In this document: positions 1-9,561 of the stretch, piece by piece
Position numbering within the stretch: the stretch's first letter is position 1
How the letters are laid out: every line of letters begins with the position of its first letter
Assembly (NCBI RefSeq): GCF_023035875.1
Contig: NZ_CP075379.1
Location: 310,001-374,000 of the forward strand
Direction of reading: 5' to 3'
DNA from: Borrelia puertoricensis
GTDB taxonomy: Bacteria; Spirochaetota; Spirochaetia; Borreliales; Borreliaceae
DNA: 64,000 nt
Program-made: the position numbers and the translations under genes
The notes under the pieces: model-generated
Databases searched by the model: none
Told to the model about the DNA's origin: nothing
What the model saw: the letters and a program-made list of their open reading frames with translations, nothing else

Positions 1-834
1 TTCACCTCCGGTTATATTAACAAGAAGCCCTTTAGATCCTTCTATTCTAACCTCCTCAAGCAAAGGATTACTAATAGCAGAAGTAGCCGCATCAACAGCC
101 CTATTCTCACCCTTACCATAACCAATACCCATCAAAGCATCACCTTGTCCCTGCATAATGCTCTTAACATCAGCAAAATCAATATTAACTTCGCCATGCT
201 CAATAATAAGACCTGCAATACCCTGTACACCCATCCTTAAAACATCATCAGCCCTTTTAAAGGCATCCTTAATAGTAGTTCGCTTATCAACAACAGTTAA
301 AAGTTTTTGATTCGGAATAATAATTAAAGTATCAACAGATTTTCTTAAATTATTTATTCCCTGTTCAGCAAGCCGCATCTTTTTAGGGCCTTCAAATTTA
401 AAAGGCTTAGTAACAACTCCAACAGTTAAAATTCCAAGTTCTTTAGCTACTTGAGCAATAACAGGTGCAGCTCCTGTTCCTGTTCCTCCACCCATTCCAG
501 CCGTAATAAATACCATGTCAGCACCTGCTAGATGATTTTTAATAATATCAATATCTTCTTCTGCAGCCGCTTGTCCAATTTCAGGCCTCCCACCGGCCCC
601 AAGACCTGAAGTAACTTTAGCACCAAGCGCAATCTTTATTGGAGCAATAGAAGTTTGAAGAGCTTGAAGATCAGTATTTGCTACAATAAACTCAACATCT
701 CTTACTCCATATTCAATCATACGATTAACAGCGTTGCTACCGCCACCGCCTGCACCAATTACTTTAAGAACCGTAGGATTTGTAGCAGAATCAAACCTTT
801 TTGAATGACTATCAATAATATTATAATCTTTCAT
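1..834 (-). CDS. ftsZ: Cell division GTPase FtsZ (3' end beyond window)
   Basis: Tubulin-like GTPase that forms the Z ring at midcell. The frame is open from an ATG at 834 to base 1, giving 278 residues, so roughly the last 120 residues (C-terminal domain end, linker and the tail that binds FtsA) lie outside. The glycine-rich nucleotide loop [13 protein letters not shown] is near residues 28-40 and the tubulin signature GGGTGTG at about 115-121, so the GTP site is intact. A strong GGAGG ribosome-binding site sits just upstream, 20 bases after the ftsA stop, which indicates co-transcription as the last gene of the division cluster. Identity is certain; only the 3' end is unseen. Confidence 0.97.
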   Translation of the reverse strand, partial: MKDYNIIDSHSKRFDSATNPTVLKVIGAGGGGSNAVNRMIEYGVRDVEFIVANTDLQALQTSIAPIKIALGAKVTSGLGAGGRPEIGQAAAEEDIDIIKNHLAGADMVFITAGMGGGTGTGAAPVIAQVAKELGILTVGVVTKPFKFEGPKKMRLAEQGINNLRKSVDTLIIIPNQKLLTVVDKRTTIKDAFKRADDVLRMGVQGIAGLIIEHGEVNIDFADVKSIMQGQGDALMGIGYGKGENRAVDAATSAISNPLLEEVRIEGSKGLLVNITGGE

Positions 835-854
835 TAAACTTCCTCCATGACTGG

Positions 855-2096
855 TCAAAACCACTCTTTCAAAAACCAACCTTTCAATTTTGAAGATATT
901 TTACTTTGTCTCTTAGATTTATTATTTCCCTTCTTTAATTTATTGAATTTTTGCTGTTCATGCTTATAAAGAACAAGACCAAGAGCTGAGGAAAATTTAG
1001 GACCAATATATTCCTCTCCAACACCATTAATATTCATTGGGAATCCTATTCTTGATGGATATTTAAATATTTCTTCTGTTAAATTAGAAATACCAGGAAA
1101 CAAAGAGCCCCCTCCAGTTAAAACAATTCCTCCATTAATCTTATTATAAAGCCCTCTCTTCATTATTTCAGCTTTTATCATCTCAAAGATCTCACTTAAT
1201 CTTGAATTAATTATTATAGCCAATTCTTTTCGACTTTTCTCTTGAGGCGGTCTGGTTCCAAGATTAGGAATAATAACACTTTCCACTTGACTCTCAAGAG
1301 CAGAAATATGAGCAACACCAGCCGTTATTTTAATATTCTCAGCAATATCTTCAGGTACTTTCCACACTTGTGCAATATCAAGAGTAACTCTATTTGCACC
1401 TATAGGAATTACTCCGGTATAATAAGGAGAGCCATCAACATAAAGAATTATGTCTGTTGTACCTTTACCCATGTCAACAAACAAAACGCCCATTTCTCTC
1501 TCTTCCTTAGATAAAGTAGCATAAGATGAGGCCAAACTTCCAAGAACAATTTCATCTACAGAAAACCCAGCACGATTCACACACCTAACTAAATTCTGAC
1601 TTGAAGAGCTAGATCCAGTAATAATATGCACTTCACCCTCAAGGCGAATTCCCATCATATCTATTGGATTTTTTATATGAGGAATTCCATCCACAATAAA
1701 TTCCTGAGGAATCACATGTAAAATTTCTCTATCCATGGGAATCACAATTGCCTTAGCAGCTTCAATAACACGCTCAACATCTTCATTATCAATCTCCCTG
1801 GTTTTTGAATTTATTGCAACAACCCCACGAGAATTAGTACCCTCAATACTACTACCTGACATAGACACAGAAAGAGCGGCAATATCACACCCAGAAATAA
1901 GCTCAGCCGCTTCAATAGAACTAGAAATTGAATCAAGCGCAGCTTCAATATTTATAAGAACACCTTTCCTCACACCTCTTGATACACTAGTGCCTATTCC
2001 AACTATTTCCAACTGATTATTCAAGTTTACCTCAGCTACGACAGTACAAATCTTTGAAGTTCCAACATCTAATCCTACTATCAAATCCCTAGACAC
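855..2096 (-). CDS. ftsA: Cell division protein FtsA
   Basis: Actin-fold ATPase that tethers FtsZ to the inner membrane and recruits later division proteins. The 413-residue length is normal. The phosphate-1 motif GLDVGTSK is near residue 8, phosphate-2 [11 protein letters not shown] near 208, and the adenosine motif GIVLTGGGS near 323. The protein ends in a basic, tryptophan-containing amphipathic helix ([12 protein letters not shown]), the expected membrane-targeting sequence. The start is GTG at 2096; it shares one base with the ftsQ stop (TAGTG) and has AGGAG upstream, so translation is coupled. It lies between ftsQ and ftsZ, the usual order. Confidence 0.96.
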   Translation of the reverse strand: MSRDLIVGLDVGTSKICTVVAEVNLNNQLEIVGIGTSVSRGVRKGVLINIEAALDSISSSIEAAELISGCDIAALSVSMSGSSIEGTNSRGVVAINSKTREIDNEDVERVIEAAKAIVIPMDREILHVIPQEFIVDGIPHIKNPIDMMGIRLEGEVHIITGSSSSSQNLVRCVNRAGFSVDEIVLGSLASSYATLSKEEREMGVLFVDMGKGTTDIILYVDGSPYYTGVIPIGANRVTLDIAQVWKVPEDIAENIKITAGVAHISALESQVESVIIPNLGTRPPQEKSRKELAIIINSRLSEIFEMIKAEIMKRGLYNKINGGIVLTGGGSLFPGISNLTEEIFKYPSRIGFPMNINGVGEEYIGPKFSSALGLVLYKHEQQKFNKLKKGNNKSKRQSKISSKLKGWFLKEWF

Positions 2097-2839
2097 TAAT
2101 CTTCTCCTAACAAAATGATATTACCGCTTCTTAAATCAACAGTATCAGACCTTCCCTTAAGCAAATCAGATATCATGAATACCTTATGCATCACACTTAT
2201 TAAATCCATATCCGTTGTTATTAATATCTTATTATATATATTTTTTATATACAAAAAAATCTTGTAATCATAAAAATTCAACTTCAAAAAACTAATTTCC
2301 GATATTAAATTATACAAAGTATTTTGATTTATTTTAACATAGTTAAGGTTCTTTATAATAGCAAGCATTCTATCTTCTAAAAAATCACCAACTTCATTAC
2401 CATTTAAATTTAATCCACTAACTATGGGTAAATCATAAATTAAATCTTTACACTTTTCCAAAATTAAACCATCTGAAGCAATAAAATAGTAAATAAAACT
2501 TCCATCAACATTCTCATAAGCAGTAACGATAGGAACTCTTCTCTCAATATTAATACTAATTGTATTAGGAAATTTAAGTTTTACCGTCACATTTTTTACC
2601 CTTAGATCCCTCATAATATTTTTCTCATAAGCACTAACATCAGCATCATAATAATAAGTATTAGGCTTAATTCCTGAAATACTCAATATATCTTCCTTAG
2701 AAATATGAATACTATCATTAAAACTAATGTATCTTATTAAAAAATAAGGAGAAATAAAAATAATAAAAACAATCTCAAGTAGTATAAGAGAAATTATTAC
2801 ATAAATATATATAATCAAAAATTTTCTATAAATCAACAT
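2096..2839 (-). CDS. ftsQ: FtsQ/DivIB-type division protein with POTRA domain
   Basis: Bitopic division protein that forms the FtsQ-FtsL-FtsB hub regulating septal peptidoglycan synthesis. The sequence shows a short cytoplasmic start, one membrane helix at about residues 8-33, then a POTRA-like domain at about 37-105 (helix-turn features ISKEDILSISGIK and the strand PNTISINIERRVPIV). The rest is a less conserved periplasmic beta domain. At 247 residues it is of usual size. It overlaps the ftsA start by one base and follows ftsW by 48 bases. Position and domain order make the call strong although sequence conservation in this family is low. Confidence 0.88.
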   Translation of the reverse strand: MLIYRKFLIIYIYVIISLILLEIVFIIFISPYFLIRYISFNDSIHISKEDILSISGIKPNTYYYDADVSAYEKNIMRDLRVKNVTVKLKFPNTISINIERRVPIVTAYENVDGSFIYYFIASDGLILEKCKDLIYDLPIVSGLNLNGNEVGDFLEDRMLAIIKNLNYVKINQNTLYNLISEISFLKLNFYDYKIFLYIKNIYNKILITTDMDLISVMHKVFMISDLLKGRSDTVDLRSGNIILLGED

Positions 2840-2887
2840 AAATTTAAGCTTAAATTATCATTTTGATAAAACTCCAAACTATTCACA

Positions 2888-3982
2888 TTAAACATCTCTA
2901 GAAACATTGGCAATAAGTCCAGAAAGAGCCATTGTAACAACAATAGAAGAACCACCTGATGAAAAAAATGGTAAATTTATACCTGTGGGAGGTAAAAGAC
3001 CAATTGCAATTAAAATATTCATGATGCTTTGAAGAAAAATTGTAAGACTTGCAATAAACGCAATAAAAAATCTAAATCTGGTTTTAGCAAAAAGAGCAAC
3101 AAAATACCCAAAATAAAACAATAAAAAAAATAATACAATAGCAAGACAAATTCCAAAAAACCCTAATTCCTCTCCAAGCACAGAAAAAATAAAATCAGAA
3201 TTAGCTTCTGGAAGTCTGCCAAGCTTTACCTCCCCCATTCCAAGCCCCCTACCCCCAAGACCACCACTCTTAAAAGCATTAAGTGATGCAATTATTTGAT
3301 ATCCTTTTCCCAAAGGATCATCATAAGGATTTAAAAATGCAAAAATTCTAGCAACTCTGTAAGGTTCAAATATCAAAAAAAGAATAGCAATTGGAACAAA
3401 AGTAAATAAAATAGCAAAAACATATCCCAATGACATTCCAGAAACAAATAAAACAATAAAGAAAAGCATAGCAAAATAAATAGCCGTTGAATAATCATTT
3501 TGCAAAATTATGAGCAACCAAAAAATACCAAAAATTAACATTGGCTTTAGCCAATAAGAAATATTATTATCTGACTTTAATTTAAATCTACTCAAATAAC
3601 TCGCAAGATAAATCGTAAAAGATACCTTAAAAATCTCTGAAGGCTGAATACTAATGCCTTTTAAAAATATCCACCTTTGTGTTCCTGAAACACTAGGAGA
3701 GAAAAAAGTTGCTAAAACTAATGTAAAAGTTACAAGCAATATAATAGAAACAATTGCTTTTAAAAAATCTAAAGAAATCCTTTCAAAGACAACAAATACA
3801 ATAAAACTTAAAAAAAGATATTTAAGACGCATTAAGAATAAAAAATTAGGATCCCCTGTAAGTTCTAGACTTAAAAAAAATGAAGATGTATAAAATACAA
3901 CAAGACCATAAGCAATAAGCGACCATAAAACAAGTAAATAACATTTTCTAATAGAGGTTCTCTCTACAAACATAAATATCAA
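2888..3982 (-). CDS. ftsW: Septal peptidoglycan glycosyltransferase FtsW (SEDS family)
   Basis: Polytopic SEDS protein that polymerises lipid II at the division septum together with a class B penicillin-binding protein. About ten membrane helices are visible. Family motifs include QPSEIFKVSF, the glycine-rich loop GGLGGRGLGMGEVKLGRLPE followed by SDFIFSVLGEELGF, and the C-terminal TGINLPFFSSGGSS. It sits directly after mraY and before ftsQ. The partner transpeptidase gene ftsI is not in this cluster. Translation may begin at the second Met (residue 4) rather than the first. FtsW rather than RodA is inferred from the division-cluster location. Confidence 0.93.
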   Translation of the reverse strand: MIFMFVERTSIRKCYLLVLWSLIAYGLVVFYTSSFFLSLELTGDPNFLFLMRLKYLFLSFIVFVVFERISLDFLKAIVSIILLVTFTLVLATFFSPSVSGTQRWIFLKGISIQPSEIFKVSFTIYLASYLSRFKLKSDNNISYWLKPMLIFGIFWLLIILQNDYSTAIYFAMLFFIVLFVSGMSLGYVFAILFTFVPIAILFLIFEPYRVARIFAFLNPYDDPLGKGYQIIASLNAFKSGGLGGRGLGMGEVKLGRLPEANSDFIFSVLGEELGFFGICLAIVLFFLLFYFGYFVALFAKTRFRFFIAFIASLTIFLQSIMNILIAIGLLPPTGINLPFFSSGGSSIVVTMALSGLIANVSRDV

Positions 3983-3989
3983 TTTAAAC

Positions 3990-5045
3990 TCATCTAATCT
4001 TAAGAGTGCTTAAAGCAATTATAGCAAATATTAAACCTATTATCCAAAATCTAATAACAACCTGCATTTCAGACCACCCAAGCTCCTCAAAATGATGATG
4101 CAGTGGTGCCATTTTAAAAACCCTTTTCTTAGTCTGTTTATAAACTACAACTTGAATAATTACAGATAAAGTCTCAACCACAAAAACTCCTGCAAGAATT
4201 GCAAAAAGAATCTCACTCTTTAAGATTAAAGCTGTCATCCCAAGAACCGCCCCAATTGAAAGACTACCAGTATCACCCATCATTATTTTAGCAGGATACG
4301 CATTAAACCACAAAAATCCAAAACTACCACCAAGTAAAGCTCCAAGGAATACTACAAGTTCTTCAGCACCTTTAATATTTGGAATATTTAAATAAGATGC
4401 AAAATCTACTCTACTTGTAAGATATGCAATTATTACTAGAGCTCCTGTTACAACAATACTAAGTCCAATAGCAAGTCCATCAAGTCCATCTGTCAAATTA
4501 AAAGAATTAGACGCAGATATTAAAATAAACATCCCAAATGGAATATATAAAACCCCCAAATCTAATTTAAGAGACTTAAAAAAAGGGAAATAAATTATAC
4601 TAACATGCTCATCGCCAAAATAATAAAGAATAGTAACTGAAATAAAAGAAAACAATATTTGCCCATAAATCTTAAATCTAGGATTAAGCCCATCTGAATT
4701 TTTTCTCTTTATTTTTAGCAAATCATCCATAAATCCTAAGTAAGCAAAACTAACCATGACAAAAAGTATAATTAAAAAATAAATATTCCAAAAATTAATC
4801 CAGAAAAATAAAGAAACTAAAACACAAAAAAAAATAAGAATACCTCCCATAGTAGGAATTCCTATTTTCTCACTTAAATGGCGCTTTGGTCCATCTTTCC
4901 TTAAGATTTGATCCAGTTTTAGTTTTTTAAGTCTTAAAATAATAAATGGACCAAAAATCAATGCAAGCAAAAATGCAAAAATAGTAGCATAAGCGGTTCT
5001 AAAAGTAATATATTTCAACAATCTAAGTCCTAAAAGATAAAACAT
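3990..5045 (-). CDS. mraY: MraY, phospho-MurNAc-pentapeptide transferase
   Basis: Integral membrane enzyme that joins UDP-MurNAc-pentapeptide to undecaprenyl phosphate to make lipid I. The 351 residues contain about ten helices and the catalytic signatures: an aspartate pair in GFMDDLLK, NLTDGLDGLAIG, and the histidine-rich PLHHHFEELGW near the C-terminus, with GDTGSLSIG between. All are intact. The ribosome-binding region is odd: a run of eight G lies one base before the ATG (plus-strand C8 at 5047-5054), with no ordinary GGAGG upstream. It lies between murF and ftsW. Confidence 0.97.
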   Translation of the reverse strand: MFYLLGLRLLKYITFRTAYATIFAFLLALIFGPFIILRLKKLKLDQILRKDGPKRHLSEKIGIPTMGGILIFFCVLVSLFFWINFWNIYFLIILFVMVSFAYLGFMDDLLKIKRKNSDGLNPRFKIYGQILFSFISVTILYYFGDEHVSIIYFPFFKSLKLDLGVLYIPFGMFILISASNSFNLTDGLDGLAIGLSIVVTGALVIIAYLTSRVDFASYLNIPNIKGAEELVVFLGALLGGSFGFLWFNAYPAKIMMGDTGSLSIGAVLGMTALILKSEILFAILAGVFVVETLSVIIQVVVYKQTKKRVFKMAPLHHHFEELGWSEMQVVIRFWIIGLIFAIIALSTLKIR

Positions 5046-5046
5046 A

Positions 5047-5054
5047 CCCCCCCC
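5047..5054 (-). promoter_or_regulatory. G8 homopolymer acting as the mraY ribosome-binding site
   Basis: Eight consecutive C on the plus strand, hence eight G on the coding strand, end one base before the mraY ATG. Nothing else upstream resembles a Shine-Dalgarno sequence. A G run can pair with the CCUCC of 16S rRNA using one G-U wobble. Homopolymers this long are rare in such AT-rich DNA and are prone to slippage, so spacing or pairing strength could vary between cells. The tract is seen directly; the regulatory role is inference. Confidence 0.6.
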
Positions 5055-5062
5055 ATTAGTCT

Positions 5063-6457
5063 TTAAAGATAATCAAGAACCCTTTCAAGTCTATTTGATC
5101 TTGACCCTTTAATAGCAATAAAACACTCAGATTCCAAATTCTTCACAAAATAATCAATAAAATTTTCAAAACTACTAAAATAAAATAAATTATCTAAGGT
5201 TAAATTTTCAATCTTTTTTACTTCTTGAAATTCTTCACCAATGAAAAAAACTTTATCAAAATTCATCAAAATAACTTCCCTAATCGCTGTTTTATGTGCC
5301 TCATACGCAAATTTTCCAAGTTCTTTAAAAGCACCAAGAATAATAAATTTTTTACCCCTTATCTCAAGACCCAAAATCATCTCCTTTAAAGCCATAAATG
5401 AACCTAAATTACCATTATAAGAATCATTCAAAACCAAATAATCCTTTACTCTTAAAAGCTCTGCTCTACCTTTTTGAAAATCAGCATGCAATAAACCATT
5501 ACGAATCTCATTTTCACTCAGTCCAAGTAACAAAGCTAAATTAATGCAAGATATTGCATTGAAAATATTATGCTGACCAGGCAATAAAATAGAATAATCA
5601 AACCCTTTATAAGTAAAATCATAAAAAAATTTATCATTTACAAATGCAAATGATCTAATTTGAAGACTATGAAAATCAAAATAAAAAATATTAATCCCTG
5701 GATTAATAGACTTAGCCATTACTCTTAAACATAAATGATAAGGACAACTCTCATTTAAAATTACCATCTGAGTACTCTTAGTCATGATTTTACCCTTCTC
5801 AGCAGTAACAATCTCTAGATCTTCAAAAGCTTGCATATGAGCATAACTTATATTTGTTACAATAACAATTTCGGGATTTAATATTTCAGCAAGGAGGTTC
5901 ATCTCTCCAACATAGCTAATCCCCACTTCAAAAACAGCATACTCCTCATCTCCCTCGGTTCTCAAAATACTCAAAGGCAACCCAATATCCGAATTTAAAT
6001 TTCCCCAAGTCTTGCAAGTTTTATATCTCTCTGACAATATGCTGTAAAGCATTTCTTTTGTCGTAGTCTTTCCATTACTACCAGTAATAGCTATCCTCTT
6101 AAAACTTGTTCTTTTAATAAAATGTGCTGCTAAGTTTTGAAGGAAAATAACCACATTACTAGTAAGCAAAAAAACCAAATTCTCATCTCTGTTTAAATAC
6201 TCAACACACAAACTCTCACAATCTTTAGAACACACAAAACATTTAACACCAATATCAATTAAAGATTCGACAAAAGAAAATCCATCTACCCTATCACCTT
6301 TATATGCAAAATAAAGACTAGCACTACTATTTTTAGCATTTATTTCACGGCTATCAAGCGAATAAAATGATACAATTTTTTGCATACTACTTACATGACC
6401 AACAAATTTAACATCATTTAGAGAATCTAAAATGTCTTCAATTCTTATATGCACCAA
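5063..6457 (-). CDS. murF: MurF, UDP-MurNAc-tripeptide D-Ala-D-Ala ligase
   Basis: Cytoplasmic ATP-dependent ligase adding D-alanyl-D-alanine to the muropeptide precursor. The 464 residues follow the Mur ligase plan: an N-terminal UDP-binding domain (about 1-110), a central ATPase domain with the P-loop GSNGKTTTKEM near 125, and a C-terminal Rossmann-like domain with NDSYNGNLGSFMALKE near 345. SYNGN replaces the common SYNAN/P but the DSYN core is kept. It lies between the ftsL-like gene and mraY. MurC, MurD, MurE and MurG genes are not nearby, so precursor synthesis is genetically split. Confidence 0.94.
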   Translation of the reverse strand: MVHIRIEDILDSLNDVKFVGHVSSMQKIVSFYSLDSREINAKNSSASLYFAYKGDRVDGFSFVESLIDIGVKCFVCSKDCESLCVEYLNRDENLVFLLTSNVVIFLQNLAAHFIKRTSFKRIAITGSNGKTTTKEMLYSILSERYKTCKTWGNLNSDIGLPLSILRTEGDEEYAVFEVGISYVGEMNLLAEILNPEIVIVTNISYAHMQAFEDLEIVTAEKGKIMTKSTQMVILNESCPYHLCLRVMAKSINPGINIFYFDFHSLQIRSFAFVNDKFFYDFTYKGFDYSILLPGQHNIFNAISCINLALLLGLSENEIRNGLLHADFQKGRAELLRVKDYLVLNDSYNGNLGSFMALKEMILGLEIRGKKFIILGAFKELGKFAYEAHKTAIREVILMNFDKVFFIGEEFQEVKKIENLTLDNLFYFSSFENFIDYFVKNLESECFIAIKGSRSNRLERVLDYL

Positions 6458-6472
6458 AAACCCTCATAGAGT

Positions 6473-6754
6473 CTATCGTTTAATAACATTTATATCCTTA
6501 TTATCCTTTTTTTCTAAATTCAAATAATCTTTACTAAGCTCTTCTATCCTATCAATACTTTGAAGTTCATATATTATGGTTAACAACCTAAGATTTTCAT
6601 CAATAATATTACTTTGTTCATTATCTAAATCTTCAAACTCACGCAACTTTACAACATACCTAAAATTAAGATAAATATTTAAGCATATTATAATTGTTAA
6701 TATCAGAATTAATAAAAAGTATAATCTAACTTCAATTTTTCCCATTTTACTCAT
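6473..6754 (-). CDS. ftsL: Probable FtsL-like small bitopic division protein
   Basis: Short protein with one membrane helix (VRLYFLLILILTIIICLNIYL) and a coiled-coil-like periplasmic tail, the architecture of FtsL. It lies directly after rsmH, which is where ftsL sits in most division clusters. A longer reading to 6817 would overlap rsmH by 71 bases, so a start at the Met at 6754 or 6745 (just after the rsmH stop) is preferred. FtsL proteins conserve little sequence, so the call rests on size, topology and position. It would act with FtsQ in the septal complex. Confidence 0.7.
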   Translation of the reverse strand: MSKMGKIEVRLYFLLILILTIIICLNIYLNFRYVVKLREFEDLDNEQSNIIDENLRLLTIIYELQSIDRIEELSKDYLNLEKKDNKDINVIKR

Positions 6755-7640
6755 ATAATTTTTTAATGACTCTAAGCTTAGCACTTCTTGATGCATTATT
6801 AAATCTCTTCTCTTCAAAGCTTGAAATTATAGGCTTTTTAGTAAGTATACAATATTGCTCTTTGCTTAAAGCTTTAAAAAACTCTTTTACAATTTTATCT
6901 TCCAATGAATGAAATGTAACAATAGCCAAGACGCCATTCTTTGATAAGCTTCCTACCCATAATGGCAAACTTCTCTTTAAACGAAAAAGCTCATCATTAA
7001 CATAAATTCTTAACGCTTGAAAAGTTTTAGTTGCCGGATTTATTTTAAGCTTTATCCTAGGATAGGCTTTGCTAACTATGTTCTGCAACTCTCTTGAAGT
7101 TTCTATTTTCTTAACTTTTCTATACTCTAAGATAGATTTAACAATTCTTCTAGAATAACGTTCACCACTTAATTCATAGATTAAATTTTCAAGTCTTTTT
7201 TTGTCAAAAGTATTGACAATATCATAAGCACTAATACCTCCAGCACCAGGATTCAGCCTCATATCTAATCTCTCATCTTCAAAAAAAGAAAATCCCCTAC
7301 CACTCATTTTGTAATGAAACATGGAAATACCAAGATCAGCTAAAATAAAATTGATTTTACTACTTAAAGGATATTCACTAAAGAAATCATCAAACCAAGC
7401 ATTAAAGTATGAAACTCTTTCCTTAAATTCTATAAGAGACTCTTTTGCCCTATTTAAAACAATGTCATCCCTTTCAATTCCAATCACATTTATGTTTTGA
7501 TACTTCTTAAGCACTGCACTTGAGTGCCCACCTTCCCCAAGAGTACAATCAACAAAAACAAACTCATCACTTATATTTGATGCCTCTAAAAGATTAATAA
7601 TTTCATCAAGAAGTACGGGTATATGAAAAATATTACCCAT
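6747..7640 (-). CDS. rsmH: RsmH, 16S rRNA m4C1402 methyltransferase
   Basis: SAM-dependent enzyme that N4-methylates C1402 of 16S rRNA in the decoding centre. All family signatures are present in 297 residues: HIPVLLDEII at the N-terminus, the SAM loop DCTLGEGGHS near 30, ILADLGISMFHYK, GRGFSFFEDERLDMRL, NPATKTFQALRIYVNDEL and VTFHSLEDKIVK. It heads the division cluster, as in many bacteria where it was named mraW; mraZ is absent. Its start overlaps the end of the preceding unknown gene by eight bases. Confidence 0.96.
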   Translation of the reverse strand: MGNIFHIPVLLDEIINLLEASNISDEFVFVDCTLGEGGHSSAVLKKYQNINVIGIERDDIVLNRAKESLIEFKERVSYFNAWFDDFFSEYPLSSKINFILADLGISMFHYKMSGRGFSFFEDERLDMRLNPGAGGISAYDIVNTFDKKRLENLIYELSGERYSRRIVKSILEYRKVKKIETSRELQNIVSKAYPRIKLKINPATKTFQALRIYVNDELFRLKRSLPLWVGSLSKNGVLAIVTFHSLEDKIVKEFFKALSKEQYCILTKKPIISSFEEKRFNNASRSAKLRVIKKLYE

Positions 7641-8463
7641 TAAGTGTAAACCTATAAGTTAAACTATTTTTGGTATTATAAACATCTCCATATTTGATCT
7701 TAATTTCATTATAACCGCTAGTAAACTCAAGATTATTTATCTCAATGTTTCCATTATCTCTTTTTATGTTAAAAAGATCTAAACTATAATCCTTATTCTC
7801 AAAAACAACATATGAATTACCATTTAAAGACATGCTCTGAAAATCAGCACGAAAAATACTGTTGTTATTTAAAAACACTTCAAAATAGTAAATACCATTA
7901 ATAACTTTCGCAACACCAATATCTTTTTTCAAAAAATTTAAAACAAGACCATAATCACCCAATTCTAAATCTAAATCAATATTCTCCTTTAACTCAAACA
8001 AAGTATCATCCTTACCCTTTAAAAGGATATTACCTAATAAAAAGGAAGAATTGGTATTTAAATTATTTCTATTCTTTATCACAAATAAAGGATTAATTAT
8101 ATGCCCACTATAATGATCAACAACCACTACATCAAAAACTTTATTATCATTCTTCAAAAAGATTTTTTCATTCTTGTATATAAAATCACCAAAAAATTCC
8201 AAATTAAAACCCAAATCTTTATCAAAAATGATCAAAACGCTCCCATCATATTCACTAACCTTATTCTTGGAATACAAAATCTTATAATTATTTGAAAAAA
8301 TAGAAAAGTGTGTATCTAAAGCTCTCAATTTTATACCAATACTTAAAGTATCATCTCTCAATTCTCCAAAATCACTTACCAAATCAAATTTCTCATCCTT
8401 GCCAAACTCCAAAAACGCATACAAATTAAAAAAATTAAAGAAAAAAAGAAAAGCAATTATCAT
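7633..8463 (-). CDS. Exported protein of unknown function
   Basis: Not recognised. The 276 residues begin with a hydrophobic export signal (IIAFLFFFNFFNLYAFLEF), with no lipobox cysteine, followed by sequence rich in short beta strands with many Asn, Asp and Lys. It could be a periplasmic beta-sandwich protein, but no motif supports a function. It is second of three unknown genes on the same strand between recN and rsmH. It ends eight bases inside rsmH and starts five bases after the upstream gene, so it is in the same transcript. Confidence 0.75.
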   Translation of the reverse strand: MIIAFLFFFNFFNLYAFLEFGKDEKFDLVSDFGELRDDTLSIGIKLRALDTHFSIFSNNYKILYSKNKVSEYDGSVLIIFDKDLGFNLEFFGDFIYKNEKIFLKNDNKVFDVVVVDHYSGHIINPLFVIKNRNNLNTNSSFLLGNILLKGKDDTLFELKENIDLDLELGDYGLVLNFLKKDIGVAKVINGIYYFEVFLNNNSIFRADFQSMSLNGNSYVVFENKDYSLDLFNIKRDNGNIEINNLEFTSGYNEIKIKYGDVYNTKNSLTYRFTLNG

Positions 8464-8468
8464 TACAA

Positions 8469-9536
8469 CTACAACCCCAAATACTTTAAATCACTATCAT
8501 CATTAAAATATAAAATTCCTTCATCAAATTCAACATATGAATTCACCTTATCTTTAAAAAAGATATTATCAAATAAATTATAAGAATCTACAGAATAAGT
8601 CCTTATATTGATTATACTATCACTCAAATCATAGAAATATATCCTATACACTCTAGAAAAAGGATCATAAGAGGCTTTTAAAACAGAATTTTTATTATCA
8701 ACTCTAAAAGTTTTACCACTTTTAATATTAAGTATTAAAAATGAATTTACAGTCTCAATAAACAAATTATAAAATTTATCAATTCTAAAAAAAGGATTAA
8801 AATCCTTAATCTTTAAATTTTTCAAATATAAAAACTGATTATATTCATCTTCTAAGTTAAAAACCTCTAGAGAGAATTCCTCATTCCCTCTTAAAACACA
8901 TAAATATTTATTATTTAAGCTTAACTTAAGACATATAATTGGCAAACCAACACCTAATAAATCACCACCATACACCATTTTTCCACGTTTATACACATAA
9001 ATCTTGCCATCAGAGAGTCCTAAAGCCAAAACATCATCATTATAATCAATACTTAATATTGAAGCTATAAATTTGACAGACAAAATTCTACTTCCATCTG
9101 CTCCATAAACTTCTAAAGCCTTATGTAAATTATTTAAAGCAAAAACAACATTATCTTTTGTAAAAACAAAATCCTTATATGCCAAAGAAAACAAAAATTT
9201 ATTTGTCTTTCTAGAAAATACAGAATAATTATTTTTAAATCTGTTAATCACATAATAATAGTCTGAAAAACTTACTAAACGATCACTTACAACATGATAA
9301 TCATATTTATTGAGATCTAGATTCAAAATTTGATCATTAATAAAAACATTACGCCTTGGAACAATATCAACCAAATTATCAGATTTCTTAAAGTGATTAA
9401 ACTTATAAAAAATTGAAATATCAATCGTTAATTTCAAGATAAAATCAACTAATACTATGAATATCAATAAAAAAATTGATAACAAAAAAATTTTGATCTT
9501 TCTAAATCGAGTCGAATTTTCTTTATAAAGATTCAC
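8469..9536 (-). CDS. Membrane-anchored protein with possible beta-propeller domain
   Basis: Function unknown. A membrane helix at about residues 13-35 is followed by about 310 residues of repeating beta-rich units. Several resemble degenerate WD/PQQ propeller blades, for example SIDYNDDVLALGLSDGKIYVY and LKLSLNNKYLCVLRG, where a strand, turn and strand describe a changing value. The likely topology is a cytoplasmic N-terminus with a periplasmic propeller. It is clustered with two other unknown genes in the recN-to-rsmH stretch. The propeller is a prediction from strand periodicity, not from a recognised family. Confidence 0.65.
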   Translation of the reverse strand: MNLYKENSTRFRKIKIFLLSIFLLIFIVLVDFILKLTIDISIFYKFNHFKKSDNLVDIVPRRNVFINDQILNLDLNKYDYHVVSDRLVSFSDYYYVINRFKNNYSVFSRKTNKFLFSLAYKDFVFTKDNVVFALNNLHKALEVYGADGSRILSVKFIASILSIDYNDDVLALGLSDGKIYVYKRGKMVYGGDLLGVGLPIICLKLSLNNKYLCVLRGNEEFSLEVFNLEDEYNQFLYLKNLKIKDFNPFFRIDKFYNLFIETVNSFLILNIKSGKTFRVDNKNSVLKASYDPFSRVYRIYFYDLSDSIINIRTYSVDSYNLFDNIFFKDKVNSYVEFDEGILYFNDDSDLKYLGL

Positions 9537-9561
9537 ACTTATTAAAATCCTCCCCTCAAAC

